Source: Gigaspora rosea | Lineage: Eukaryota > Glomeromycota > Glomeromycetes > Diversisporales > Gigasporaceae | Assembly (NCBI GenBank): GCA_003550325.1 | Contig: QKWP01000220.1 | Coordinates: 365,218 to 429,217, forward strand | DNA length: 64,000 nucleotides | Direction of reading: 5' to 3' | Shown here: positions 36,153 to 48,002 of the stretch, in pieces | Position numbering within the stretch: position 1 is the first letter of the stretch | Layout: each line of letters starts with the position of its first letter | Translations under genes and position numbers: made by a program | The notes under the pieces: model-generated | Told to the model about the DNA's origin: nothing | What the model saw: the letters and a program-made list of their open reading frames with translations, nothing else | Databases searched by the model: none

Positions 36153-36336
36153 GGTATTTCCTACATACATCTTATATGTGTTTTAATTATATGGTCTTTT
36201 CTGAATGATTATTTTGAAGTTGGCTTAGAAAAATATAAACCCATGATAAGCTAATTTGACGTTTTAGTTATTACTCTTTTATTTTAACACGAGAAAAGTC
36301 TTATCAAATAATTTTCCATAATGACAAACTCATTTT

Positions 36337-36370
36337 ATTCTCCGACGGCATCTTGATGCCGTCGGAGAAT
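36337..36370. repeat. Perfect hairpin, 16 bp arms, 2-nt loop
   Basis: ATTCTCCGACGGCATC and its exact complement are separated by TT. GC-rich stem in AT-rich DNA. The core CCGACGGC resembles the hairpin at 36648. Confidence 0.9.
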
Positions 36371-36647
36371 GAACTAATGAATTGTATTATTTTGGCTCAT
36401 GATATAACGGATCCGACCCATTGTAAACCCTAATTTTTTAGGTTAAGTGAAACATGAACTTATGAAGAAACCATAAAAACAATTTTTTAAGTACTTGCAT
36501 GAATCAAGAATATCATTTCCTTTTTATTTTATTTTATTTTATTTATTTTTTTTTGAGTTGTATTTCACCAACCATATTGAAAGTGAAATTTATAAAGCTC
36601 ACCATTCCAGCCTACTTTTTATTTTTTTTAACAGTTAATTGCATTAA

Positions 36648-36679
36648 AAGTCTGACGGCCACCAGAGGCCGTCAGACTT
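36648..36679. repeat. Perfect hairpin, 13 bp arms, 6-nt loop
   Basis: AAGTCTGACGGCC pairs exactly with GGCCGTCAGACTT around ACCAGA. About 280 bp from the hairpin at 36337. Confidence 0.9.
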
Positions 36680-37411
36680 CAAATATTGTTTGCGGGAAAA
36701 AAATCAATACTAACGTGTCATGTGCTTATTTCGGCACTGGTGGGTGCTGAAATAAGTTGTGAATTAGAGACACCAGTTTGGGATCCCAATTTCAGCTGCG
36801 AATAAATTATGAAACTTAATTTTAGTAAGAATTATAAAAATTTAATGGCATTAGCATTAGCATTAGTAGATTTTAATTAACGTGATCCAGACAATTTCCT
36901 AAATGAGACACAATAAAACCAGACACACATTTCAACTTTTGAAGATCTCACCAAATTTCTATGGGTCAGGGTGACCTGTCTATTATTAATTTTAATAATA
37001 CATAAAATAAAAGAAAGAAAATACAAAAAAATTTATAATTAAAATTATTAAAATTAAAATTAAGTTTAATTTTAAATTAAAACTTTTAGAATTAGAACGT
37101 TTGTATAAATAATAATACATATAGAATATTATAGTTGTGGCTCATAACTTAAAGATTGCTAAAAGATCTAACAATGCCAAAAAAAAAGTTAATACGTAAT
37201 TCTTGATAGTCTTTAGCTTTTACAAATCTGATGTATATATTGCTCACATATTATGTAAATAAAATCATTTTGCTAAAATATTCTGTTGATAAACTTGAGA
37301 GTTTTGCTTAATAAGGAAATTAAAATTATTACCCAGTTAAACTATTCTATTATTCGAACAAATAATCTATATTTAAACTTCCCTCAAAGACGGGAGAAGA
37401 GATTATTCAAC
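36680..37411. other. Non-coding spacer
   Basis: A/T runs; a short TAATTTTAAT-type inverted tract near 37040. No gene. Confidence 0.35.
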
Positions 37412-37644
37412 CTAAGGCCATGCAAATTAAATTAGTTGATTCTCATCACATGGAACAAACAAATAGGACCCGGCCGGCCGGCAAAAAATGTTATATTTAA
37501 AAAATTTTTTAATATAAAAAATTTTTATAAATTTTTTTTCATACAAGAATAAAAAAAATTTTATATAGAAAAAAATTTTAACTTCTCTAAAAAAGTGACC
37601 TGGCCGGGTGATGAGAATCAATTTTATTAGTTTGCATGGCCTAA
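37412..37644. mobile_element. MITE, 233 bp, with CTAAGGCCATGCAAA ends
   Basis: The left end CTAAGGCCATGCAAATTAAA with TTGATTCTCATCA pairs with the right end TGATGAGAATCAA with TTTGCATGGCCTAA. Just inside are GGACCCGGCCGGCCGGC and GACCTGGCCGGG, a GC-r pair that also complements in part. The interior is pure A/T runs. Confidence 0.8.
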
Positions 37645-38115
37645 CACATTATTCTGCATCAGCCAGATATCTGATAAAAGACTAAGAATACGATAGTTCT
37701 TAAAAAATTTTTTAAATGACACTAAAGCAAATCATGAAGCTCCCACATCCGATGAATGTTTGGTAATCTATGATTTTGCGGTTCCGCAGGACCGAGAATT
37801 TTAGATACGGAAGTAACAATAACGATAATTTATTATTTCTAAGAATTAGAAATAATAATCTTATAGTTTAAATTGATTTTTTTTCTATATATTAAAGAAA
37901 ACACTACACTTATATAACTTTTGTTCACGCGAACTTAAAGAACAATGTTATAGCTTTTCAAATCATATAATATTTAGTTGAAGCCTGGTGGGTTACACAG
38001 GTAAAACTTTACATTAATGTCCTGCACAAACCTTTATAATTTTTTCTACCCGATGATTTACATCAAAATCAACAATTTCATTTGAAAAAAAAGTTTACAA
38101 ATCATTGAATCTCAA
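37645..38115. other. Non-coding spacer
   Basis: No gene seen. Confidence 0.35.
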
Positions 38116-38692
38116 TTACCAGTCACAATAAAAGAAAAATTCCAAAAGATCTTTTTGTAATTCAGTTGTTTTCTCAAAATTCTCATTATCCTCATGCAAA
38201 GATTCACCCTCCCTTTGTATTTTCTCTAACCATCTTATTACTTTCAGATTAATTTTCTCATGTCTTCTAACCTCAATTTCTGTTTCTTGTAAAGTACAGT
38301 AGTTTGATATCTTTCATTTTGTTGGTTAATGCTACTGTTAAATGGTAGGATGTCATTATGCTCTTGTTGCAGAGGCTCGCTAAGTCTAACAATTATTCCA
38401 CTATCAATAGCCTCGTGCTGACTTAGAATTGTACTCATCTCATTAAAGATCACGTATTTCTGACAAATATCATACACAATGTTAACATCATTAAAAAAAA
38501 AAATAAAGTCAAAATGATACTTACCAATTTGCCCATATAAACCAATGCTCTTTTAAATCTTGCAAAATAATATGAAAGTATTCTGGTTAGAGGTATATAA
38601 TTGTTATTTTCAATTATCTTTAATTTCGTTTCTATAGTTTCAATATTGTCAACAAGTCCTTCTCTTTTCGCTTCAGGAATAGTAGGCTTCAT
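38116..38692 (-). CDS. Two-exon helical protein, orphan, about 170 residues
   Basis: Exon 1 (38692-38525) starts MKPTIPEAKREGLVDNIETI and ends FKRALVYMGKL at a GTAAGT donor; the 65 bp intron (38524-38460) ends TTTGTCAG, phase 0; exon 2 begins KYVIFNEMSTILSQHEAIDS. About 50 residues later the frame shifts (near 38290) to LQETEIEVRRHEKINLKVIR and WLEKIQREGESLHEDNENFE, an amphipathic coiled-coil-like end, stopping at 38116-38118. The frame break is a single-base type. No membrane helix is left once the intron is removed. Family unknown. Confidence 0.6.
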
Positions 38693-39169
38693 AAAGCTAT
38701 AAAACTTTGAAAAATGAATATCTTATTTAACATAAAGGTTCCGGTGGAAAATTATCAGGCAAAAGATATAAAAAAAGATAACTTTATTTCTAAGTATTAT
38801 ATATATAATAATTTAAACTTTTTGAATTACTAATAAGTTAGATTCTAGTCATGATATTTTATATATTCGACAATAATAGCTTGTTATAGTATAAAAATAC
38901 ACTTTTACTGAATGCATTATCGTTATGCTTATTATCTAAATATTTTTTCAATTACATAACTACAAAATGACATCCTTATATTAACAATTTCGTAATAACG
39001 ATTATGATGTTAATCAAATATCAGATTATATCATTAATCTAATAACATAATGATAAGCAATTTATAAGTTTATTGTGAGATTGAAGAAATTCTTTTGAAA
39101 CATATAACTGATTTTATAGAGGCTCAACGATAATGCAAATATTTGAAAATCAACAATTATTTGATAATT
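38693..39169. other. Non-coding spacer
   Basis: Nothing recognised. Confidence 0.35.
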
Positions 39170-39370
39170 TGCATAATTTGGCCGAAATTATATTGTAATT
39201 TTAGCCAAAATTATATTATAATTTTGGCTAAAATATATAATAATTCAGGCCATAATTCAGACTAAAATATATAATAATTCAGGCCATAATTCAGACTAAA
39301 TTATATAATAATTCAGGACCAAATTGTATAATAAATCTGGTCAAAATTATATAATAATCTTGAGACTAAA
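39170..39370. repeat. Tandem AATTCAGGCCATAATTCAG repeats
   Basis: A unit of about 34 bp (ATAATTCAGGCCATAATTCA + GACTAAAATATATA) occurs about three times between 39230 and 39330, flanked by weaker GGCCGAAATTATATTG-type copies. Confidence 0.75.
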
Positions 39371-39508
39371 ATTCATGAAATGAAGATAGACTTTTTTCAA
39401 AAATTAGATCAATAAAAAATCTCTTGATCACAGATTTTAACCACCTTTTTAATGATAATGAAGTCATTATTTGTTCCCTACCACCATTACTTTCTTACTC
39501 AACAAATA

Positions 39509-40168
39509 TTATAAATCTTATAATTTTGGCCAGAGTGTGTTAATTCCAGTCAGAATTTATATAATCGACACTGGTAATTTCAGCCAAGAAATAATTATAG
39601 TCGAATAATTTCAGCTGAAATTTATGGATATCTCTGTGGAATATAGGTTATTTATTACTCTTTTGAGATTTTGTCAGATTAAAATTTCGGCTGAAATTAT
39701 CTTTAAATCTGAGTCAAGTTTTCCCTAAATTTCTGACTGAATTTATTCTATATTCTGATACCAAAATTCGGCCGAAATTTTTCATATAAAATTAAACAGT
39801 TTAGTGAGTAGAATGTGTCATTAATCCGAGTAAAATATTTTCATTTTATATACTTTTCTCTAAAAAAATTAAGTTAGTTACATTCGTTTGCGCAATTTAT
39901 ACTTTAAATAAAGCTAACTGGTTTAAAGCTATAAAGTTTAATAACCTCTTGAAAGAGCAGATCCAGATTTGGCTTTAATAAATCGATTCATATAACTGAT
40001 AATTAAAAATACGGACGTTAAGTCATGTGATTTAGTAAGATTCTTAGCATTAATATAAAAAGTATCCTTTTTTAATTATTATTTGCATTACATAAAGTTT
40101 CTAAAGTAATTCTATTGAGGTGGACGATGGATTCCAAAATAAAATTGTCTAGCCGGCATTACCATTAT
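39509..40168. repeat. Dispersed repeat C, copy 1 (660 bp; partner 48003-48687)
   Basis: Matches 48003-48687 in the same orientation over its whole length, from TTATAAATCTTATAATTTT to AGCCGGCATTA-CCATTAT. The partner has a 24 bp addition near 48163. Ends fall sharply. There is no coding capacity, so it may be a non-autonomous element or a solo LTR; typical TG...CA ends are not seen. Confidence 0.9.
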
Positions 40169-40536
40169 ATATTTGTAACTTACATAAGGTCATTAACTTA
40201 CGATGTTATTCAATACTAATTTTTAGAACAGAAATTGGTTTTTCTCTAGGCTTTCAAAATTTTGTTTATTCATATAAAGTTTATGCGCGTAATAAAGTGG
40301 GCCACTCTAGGCTTAATCGGATTTGATTTTACTTTTTTGTTTAACAAAATATGATTCCGTTAAAATTTTGTCAAAAGAATGTGCTAAAAGAAAACCTCCT
40401 CACACATAGTTGTGATCTTTGTTCTATTACTTTTTACATGTTTTATTTATTGATTCGTTACTAAACTATTATGATAAGTTACAAAATTTCGTATTTTAAA
40501 TATGGTCAAGGTACTAAATAAAAAATAAATTACGAC
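40169..40536. other. Non-coding spacer
   Basis: No gene seen. Confidence 0.35.
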
Positions 40537-42086
40537 TCAATAATCTCCAAACTCCTTATTTAAAAGAAAATTTTCTAAGTCATCAATAGCTTTTTGCAAT
40601 GCAAGAATATATTTATATATTTTATTAAATGATTTTTTTGATTCATAATATTCTTTTAATTTATCTTTCTCAAAATCTATGCCTTGCTGAATTTCGATGA
40701 TTATATTATCATCTCGATCACTTTCATTTTTGTCATTTGTGTTTTTGTTTAGAGCCTATATGATGTAAACTTATGATATTAGACATAAAGTTGTGATGTA
40801 AACTTATGAGAATAAGACATAAAGGTAAGCTAAATTTTTTTCACATACCTCTATAAATTCAAAAGGTGCCGAAATGTTAGCGAAATTCAATTCGGCTTTT
40901 CGGACGTCGTTAATAGTTTCGGAATAAGGATTTTTGTCTTCGCCCTTTTTTTAATTTCTCAATGAAATTATACTTTTCTTAATATTAAAGAAATTATTAT
41001 TGTTTATATCATCCTCCGAAATGTTTTTTGAGGTTACGAACTTAATTGATTGGTCGATATTGGTGGGTTTGTATTTTTTGTCTTTAATTTCTTCAATTTC
41101 AATAATACAAAAATTTTTGTCCATTAGTGCTTGATTTGAATGATTTTTATTTGAATTGACAAGATGCATGTAATTATAGAATAAATTTTCTATTTCTGAA
41201 GCAGAGTAATCACCGTAAAGCAAAATTATAAAATGATTCTCATTTGGATATGGCAAATTGATAAATTGAGATAAATTATTTGATCGACAGTGAAATAACG
41301 AAGTGTCTTTATAGTTCAATTTGGGATTAAAATGAAAATTATGATTTTTCATCTTGATAGTATAGTTTCTTCGTTCGCATAAATTAGATAAAATATTTGG
41401 AGAAAGCAAATTGAAAGATTGAGATAAAATATCATATTTAGAATTGATGTTAAAATTGTGATTAAGATGATATAATGCAGGGTAGTAAGTTTGATTGTTC
41501 AGATATTCCGATAAACGTGTATAATCTTCATTTGTGAATAATCGATCTTTATCTGAGAAAATGGATTTAGATTTGTAGATATAGATAGTATTGATTCTTT
41601 GTTCGTATAATGCGAGGATTAAATTAGACAAAATATAATTCTCATTTGGAGAAGGAAAATTGAGAGATTGAGATAATGCATGATAGTAAGTTTGATTGTT
41701 CAGATATTCCGATAAACACGTATAATCTTCATTTGTGAATAATCGATCTTTATCTGAGAAAATGTATTCAGATTTGTAGATATAGATAGTATTGTTTCTT
41801 CGTTCGTATAATGTGAAGATTAAATTAGGCAAAATATAATTCTTATTTGGAGAAGGAAAATTGAGGGATTGAGATAAAATATCATATAATGCAGGATAGT
41901 AAGTTTGATTGTTCAGATATTCCGATAAATGTGTATAATCTTTATAAAAATCGAAGATGCGAAAATCAAAGTACCAATAATCAAAGAAGTTAAAAAAATT
42001 AAAGCCAGGAGCAAAAGAGAAATAAGATAAGAAAAAATGGTATAGGCAATTCTTAGCAATAAAGCTAAGAAACTTATAATTGACAT
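40537..42086 (-). CDS. Membrane-anchored protein with 84-residue tandem repeats and EFG(D/E)Y tail (two exons)
   Basis: The ATG at 42086 opens two helices (FLALLLRIAYTIFSYLISLL; IFLTSLIIGTLIFASSIF). The body holds about three imperfect repeats, each with a Y-[KI]-[DY] strand, (F)SDKDRLFTNEDYT(R/C)LSEY, LNNQTYY, SLNFPSPNENYIL and LYERRNNTIYIYKS. An intron at 40848-40756 (93 bp, phase 0) leads to exon 2, an acidic and helical end finishing YILALQKAIDDLENFLLNKE plus FGDY. The locus at 58.1-59.8 kb shares the KDRL..ED motif and the ILALQK...EFG-Y tail. Breaks: one base at the A5 run 41946-41950, and TAA at 40951-40953 just before the intron. Function unknown. Confidence 0.65.
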
Positions 42087-42149
42087 TCTGTTATTTTTTT
42101 GTAATTTTTGAAAACTAGATGTTACTCTTTATAACATTTTTTTCATAAA

Positions 42150-42500
42150 TGGACCTGTTCAAATAAGGAAATGATTAATTTCGATCGCGATTACCATTTT
42201 TCAAACATTGAAAAGATACTCCACGTTTGATATGTTTTACCATATAAATATAATGTATAACATGTATAAAATATTACACGCTATTACAAAAGCCTTTGTT
42301 CGTTATTGATTTTCTTGTTTAAATAAGGAGATCATGGTTATTTGTTTACCTTTTTACAAAACAAAATGAAATTTATTTTGAACATTTTATTTGATCTATA
42401 CGTAATTATACGCGAAGAAAGGGCCGCTCACAATTTCAAAAGTCAAATAAGAAGATAAGGAGATAATTTAATAAAAGCAGGCCCGTTACTATGTTACACT
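42150..42500. promoter_or_regulatory. Upstream repeat array with TTCAAATAAGGA motif
   Basis: TTCAAATAAGGA at 42158, TTTAAATAAGGAGATCA at 42318 and a TCAAATAAGAAGATAAGGAG variant at 42443 follow the start of the 40.5-42.1 kb gene. The same motif starts each unit of the array upstream of the paralogous locus at 59.9-60.6 kb. A regulatory role is inferred only from this shared position. Confidence 0.45.
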
Positions 42501-42538
42501 ATTCAAAGCACGTCATTATCCATTAAAGATTTCTTGTA

Positions 42539-42916
42539 ACATAATCTATTCGCGTAGTATCGCATTTTTAAAGTCTTAATTAACAGCAATGATCCTTAGT
42601 AATATCAAATGACGGTTAAAAGAAAATCTTTGTGAAAAAAAATAGATTACGAGAATCTTACTGCAAAAAGTCTTTTGTCTGAATGGTTAATTTTTGTACT
42701 AATAATTGGAATTCTTGTGTGAAACTGTACGCGTAATGATTTGCTTACATAATCTTTAATAACTTCTATATATAGATTTCAACTTTTTATGTAATCTGAA
42801 ACAAGAACAAGTCTGAACAAAAATTTTTGCTTTTCTGAGTATTAGATTAATCTAGAATTCTAAACAAGAAGATTTCTGAGGTTAAAATGGTTTATAGTCG
42901 TTTAACTGAATTTTAT
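42539..42916. repeat. Dispersed repeat block D, copy 2
   Basis: Partner of 30358-30665; see shared words there. It carries TCTTTTGTCTGAATGGTTAA at 42671. It lies between the divergent genes at 40.5-42.1 (minus) and 43.4 kb (plus). Confidence 0.8.
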
Positions 42917-43436
42917 TTTATGTAATAGGCTTGGTTTGTAATTAAGGGTGTTATCTGACAATTTTAATTGGTAGTCATTAGCCAATCAAAATTAAGTTTG
43001 ATTTTGATTGGCAAAGATGATCGACAATTTGTTAAAAGAAAATTCTTTTGCCAAAAAGATTCTGTTAGCAAACCTTTACGCGTGCTGTTTGGGTAAGATT
43101 TCTGATTATAGTACAGAAGTCAACCATTTATATATTTTTAAATTAATAACTTTTCGCGTAATCTGAAACAAGAATTCTACAGAAGAAAATTTCTATTAAT
43201 AAATATTATTTTTTGCAAGAATTAACTTACGAATATATAATAATATGAGAATGATAATGCGGATCAGTATATATTTAATTACTATTTGATGCTAAAACCG
43301 AACTAATCCATTCTTACAAAGGATTTATAAATCGAATTTTCTTATTCCAAAGTTATCTCCGTAATAATCATTGGGACAAAAAGACTGAATATACATAAAA
43401 AAAATCAAAAGAATTCTTAGTAAAAAATATAAAAAG
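42917..43436. other. Spacer upstream of the sirtuin gene
   Basis: ACGCGT at 43078. No gene; likely 5' region of the sirtuin. Confidence 0.4.
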
Positions 43437-44695
43437 ATGGATTTCAGACTCTACAAAAAACTAATGGCACTCAAACACGACTTAGGCTTAAAAAATAAAC
43501 CACAAGTCTCAAATGTAGTTCAACTCAATCTTGACTTTAAAAATAATCCATTACTTTTAAATGTAGCTCGAAATGTTGCACTTTCTAAAAATCTCATTGT
43601 TATTGCTGGGGCTGGTATTTCTTGTAGCGGAGGGATACACGTAAGTAATCTCACATTGATTTTAACAACATTTTTCATTAGTTGAAAAATTATATTTTTA
43701 TATTACCAATAGGATTTTAGAAGTTCAAATGACCTTTTTGAAATGATAAAACAAAAATATCAGGGTACCTTTAGTTCGGTCAGAGACTTATTTGATTCTA
43801 ATTTACATATAACTGACGAAGCTGTTGAAGCATTTTATAATTTTATGGGTGAATTAAACAAATTAGTTTTAAAAGCTGAACCTACAGCCACTCATTTGTT
43901 TATAAAAAAATTAGCAGACTTGAAAAAATTAAAAAGAGTATATACACAAAATATAGATAATCTCGAAAAAAGGCAGGATTAGAATTTTGGAATTTTGAAA
44001 AATTTAAACGTTGCCAAGCACAAGTAGTTCAATTGCATGGAACATTGGCAAATTTACAATGTAACGTTTGTACAAATGTCTATTCTTTTACACAAGAATA
44101 TTGTAATATTTTCACGAAAGTTGAAATTCCAAATTGCTCTGAATGCGAAGAAAGAGGTAAATACAAAGTTTCATTATTATTGAATTAAAACGACAAAACC
44201 AAGGTTTAATATTATTAACGACTTTAATAAATAGAATATGAAAGAAATTTAGAAAACAAACGAAAACACACTATTGGACAACTAAAACCGGCAGTAATCC
44301 TTTATGGTGACAAACATCCCAAAGAATGAAAAATTGGAGAAATTGCAGCATATGATAAAAATAAAGCCAATTGTTTGATAATAATGGGAACTTCCTTAAG
44401 AATTCCTGGAGTGAAATGTCTGATAAAAATATTCGCTGAAGCAGTTCATGGTCGTAATGGCTACGTGATAATGGTGAATGCTACGAATGTAGTTACTAAA
44501 GAATGGAATGGGATCATTGACTATCAAATAATAGGTACTTGCGATGAGTGGGTTAAACTTGTTGACATGGAATTATCAAGCGTCAAAGAAAGGAAAAAAG
44601 AAAAAGAAACGAAATTAATCATAGTAATAAAAAAAGGAAAATATCTCCGTCTAAATGATATATTTTTCTTCATAACTTATAAATATGTACTTTAA
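43437..44695 (+). CDS. Sirtuin, NAD-dependent protein deacetylase, Hst3/Hst4-like (three exons, two breaks)
   Basis: Exons 43437-43640, 43713-44156, 44235-44695; introns 72 and 78 bp, phases consistent. Motifs in order: NLIVIAGAGISCSGGIHDFR (NAD loop, split by intron 1), TQNIDNLE, VVQLHGTL with the catalytic His, a four-Cys zinc site (LQCNVC, then NCSEC), AVILYGD, LIIMGTSLRIPGVK and VIMVNATNVV. In yeast this group removes acetyl from histone H3 Lys56 in the nucleus. The C-terminus is Lys/Glu-rich (VKERKKEKETK). Breaks: one base missing at A6 43966-43971, and TGA at 44327-44329 in a KHPKE-stop-KIGEIAA context where Gly or another residue is expected. All catalytic residues are kept, so the gene may be intact in the living organism. 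Confidence 0.85.
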
Positions 44696-45679
44696 AATTT
44701 AGATTATGATTAGCAAAATGGTTGAATAAATGTTAAAATTTATTATAATTGGCACGTGATGTATTACAAAAAATATGACACGTGAAATGTTGCATCTATA
44801 ATTGTTAAAAGAATTGTTATATCTAAAATGAAAGGTTTTCTATTCAAATAATATTAATTGGTGAAGAATAACAAAATTCTTTGCGGGTTTAACCAAGATA
44901 ATATGTGTGAATGTAATTTATTTAAATTATCACACACTTCAAATATTTTATTTGTTTAATATCTTTATCTACTTTTCACGTAAAAAGTTAATTTCACAAA
45001 TCATCCTTTAATTTTGTTTAAGAATCATTTATGCTTAAAACTATTAATATCAAAAAAAATTTTCATATATTACAATATTTGTAATGACGCGTAAAATTTT
45101 TTTTCTTATGAATAATTAGGGTAAAATTAAAGTAAAGTTAGGAGTTAGTTTAGGCCAGCTGTTGCCGATCATTTAATGCTGGTCACTGGTAGTCATCTGA
45201 CTCCTTTCGACTTATCATTATGGTTTCTTCCTATCAGTATTAAAATTAAAATTAAATTAATTTTTATATGTAATACTATCTTTGTTTCAGCAGTGTTTCA
45301 TTATGAAAATAAATTTTTAAATACTTGCAAAATTTAACACTCGGAAATGTAAAACTATTTTCTTTTCAAATTGTCCTTTTTCGAGAATCATTACGCGAAA
45401 AGTCAATGTCATTTCCAAATGACCCAAAATTTGAATGGACCTCAAATGGTCTGTCATTTTGAGATCATTTGAGGGCATTTGAAAAATTGGCAAATGACCA
45501 GGTCATTGCAATTTCAGTTTAATAATAATTGATAAGATTTTGGATGAACGTGAATTTTTATTTAATTGATATATGTTGTATATTATAAATTAAGTTCCAT
45601 GTTAAATTTGATTTATAAAATTATACAAAAAAAGATCTTTAAATACATAGAATTCTTGGGCGAATATTTACATATTTTT
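44696..45679. other. Non-coding spacer
   Basis: Repeated AAATGACC/GGTCATTT words occur at 45410-45510. CACGTG at 44753 and ACGCGT at 45087. No gene. Confidence 0.4.
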
Positions 45680-46167
45680 CTAGTTTAAATAATGTTGAAT
45701 GGGTGGAATATCTTCTAATTCAAGGTTGAAAGAAAGATCTAGATGTGTTAAAGTTGCATTATTAAGCAAATGGTTTATGAAAGAGTGTACAATTTCAATG
45801 GTAAAGTTATTATTTTGAAGGTTAGAAATTTTAAATTAATGTTTCCATCAAGGCCTTAGATTAGATCTCCGGATTCGCCTAATAAATTATTGTTTAAATT
45901 TAAGGTGATTAGGGTGGTGTTTTTCTGAAACATTTGTTTTAGCTTAAAGCAACTATTGTTGTTAAGTAAGTTATTTGAAATATCCAAATGTGTTAAAGAA
46001 GAGTTTTCACATAAAGACTTGAAGATTTCATTTCCATCATCAAAGGTGATTTTATTCCCGTTTAATTCTAATCGTTTTAAAGCTTTGTTTTTTCGGAGGA
46101 ATTTGAGCGATTTTTTTCTGATACCAGATTTGAAACCAACGCGCGTTTCTATGCTTAATACCCTCAC
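45680..46167 (-). pseudogene. Leucine-rich-repeat protein fragment (NLRC/RNase-inhibitor type)
   Basis: After an acceptor (TTAG at 46168-46171) the frame carries KNKALKRLELNGNKITFDDG, ENSSLTHLDISNNLLNNNSC and KNTTLITLNLNNNLLGESGD, each a 28-residue LRR of the L-x2-L-x-L-x2-N type. After a stop the repeats go on in other frames with NNNFTIEIVHSFINHLLNNA and TLTHLDLSFNLELEDIPP to 45680. At least two indels or stops divide it. A 5' exon is missing. LRRs of this type bind proteins. It may be an exon of a longer gene with sequence errors rather than a true relic. Confidence 0.6.
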
Positions 46168-47515
46168 CTAATTAAAAGATACAAAGACTTATCAGATACA
46201 TATATACTGATCTGCATTAACATTCATATATTTCTGAGTTAAATTCTTACATTTTAAAATAATATATATTAATACAAGCTAAATAATGACTCATTTCATT
46301 GGTTTAATTTTTATTTACTCTTAGAAATCTTCAAGTTTGAGATTATGCTAAAGTTACTTTTTTGTGAATCATTTGGAAAAGACACTGATAAGCATGAACA
46401 AAGAAAATTTTACTCACGCGATAACGTAATCTTTATTAGTAATGAATTTTAAATAAATGTTTGGTTGCTTCTTACATGTTTTCAATCTTTTGTCCGAATA
46501 GCTAATTTTGGTATGTATTAAACAAAATAAAGCGCTTAGCGTAATTTAAATTAATATCATTTTATTCATATACTATAAAATAGCATTCGGTCCATTTATA
46601 GCAGCTCAAACTTTTGCGTAATTAGTAAGTACGCGTAAAGTTTGTATAATTTAAGTAATTTACAATAGGTTATGGTTTAATTAAGATAAGTATGAACAAA
46701 GAAAATTTTACTCACGCGATAACGTAATCTTTATTAGAAATGAATTTTAAATAAATGTTCAGTTGCTTCTTACATGTTTTTTCGGTCTTTTGTCCGAATG
46801 GTATTAAACAAAGTAAAGAAAGTGCAAATTGCAATTCCCTAAATATATTAGTAAAATCTTGTGAATAAAAGCAACTAAAACTTTTGTGTAATTAGTATGT
46901 ATGCGTAGAATTTGTATAATTTAAGTAATTTATAGTTTAATTAAGATAAGCATAAACAAAGAAAATTTTATCACGCAATAACGTAATCTTTATTAGTAAT
47001 GAATTTTAAATAAATATTTGGTTGCTTCTTACATGTTTTCGGTCTTTTGTCTGAGTGGTTAATTTTTGTACTATTAATAATGAATTTTGTAAATAAATGC
47101 GAATGGTATGTAATTTAAATTAATATCATTTTTTCATATACTATAAAATAGCATTCGGTACATTTATAGACCATCTCTTTATAAAAAATTCGGTAATAAA
47201 AGCAACTCAAACTTTTGCGTAATTAGTTAGTACGCGTAGAGTTTGATTAACACAATAAGCTATGGTTTAATTAATCAAAATAGCATTCAGTACATTTGTA
47301 GGCCTTATCTCTATTACAAAAAATACGGTAATTAGCTATTTATATAAAAATAACATTAGGCCATTTGTAGGTCTTAAAAATATACTGTATAATTAGAATT
47401 CTTACGCGAACTGCGCATAAAGGTTTGCTTGCAATCTTAATTGAAAATTATATTTTATGAATAGAAACATCCAAACTACAAAAAAAATATAGCTAGCGTA
47501 TAACGTAATTTATTC
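46168..47515. repeat. Tandem array, about 260-300 bp units, three to four copies
   Basis: AACAAAGAAAATTTTACTCACGCGATAACGTAATC starts (first 20: AACAAAGAAAATTTTACTCA) lie at about 46397, 46693 and 46955. Each is followed by TTCTTACATGTTTTC and TCTTTTGTC(C/T)GA. Shorter pieces (GCATTCGGTACATTTATAG) continue to 47400. ACGCGT lies at 46631 and 47232. Confidence 0.75.
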
Positions 47516-47710
47516 TTATTGGATAAAAACATTTAATCTTTTCTTCCATTCAATACATATGATTTCATGCAATTTCAGCTCACAACTCGGCACATACCGT
47601 AGTTTTTCGACAGCACCCTTATAATTTCCATATTCAACTTCATCCCAATTCCAAGCAGCACAAGTACAAAGATATTTCTTGTTTTTTTTGGCAATAATTA
47701 TTATTAAGAT
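47516..47710 (-). CDS. Small C-terminal exon, about 60 residues
   Basis: One frame reads KKNKKYLCTCAAWNWDEVEY, GNYKGAVEKLRYVPSCELKL and HEIICIEWKKRLNVFIQ then TAA at 47516-47518. The Cys/Trp-rich content is unlike chance AT-rich frames. It looks like the end of a larger protein whose upstream exons lie past 47710 or were lost. Family unknown. Confidence 0.45.
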   Translation of the reverse strand: MLIIIIAKKNKKYLCTCAAWNWDEVEYGNYKGAVEKLRYVPSCELKLHEIICIEWKKRLNVFIQ

Positions 47711-48002
47711 TAATTTATATATTATAATAAAGAAATTTATTAAATTTCAGATTATTATGGCATGGCACATGAATTACTCAGAAAAATTTGTTTGGATTAC
47801 CATTTCAAGACTCATTAAATGATTACTCGAAAAGTCTATCTGCATTTAAATTACGTATTGATTTTTAGTACACTTCGATCCGGTCGTAATAGTTAACCTT
47901 GTATAAAATTTGAATTGATAAAATTTGATAAACAGCACGTGATTATGAAGAAATTTGATAAACAGCAGAAGATCTGTATTACTATATTACACTTAGGCCA
48001 TG

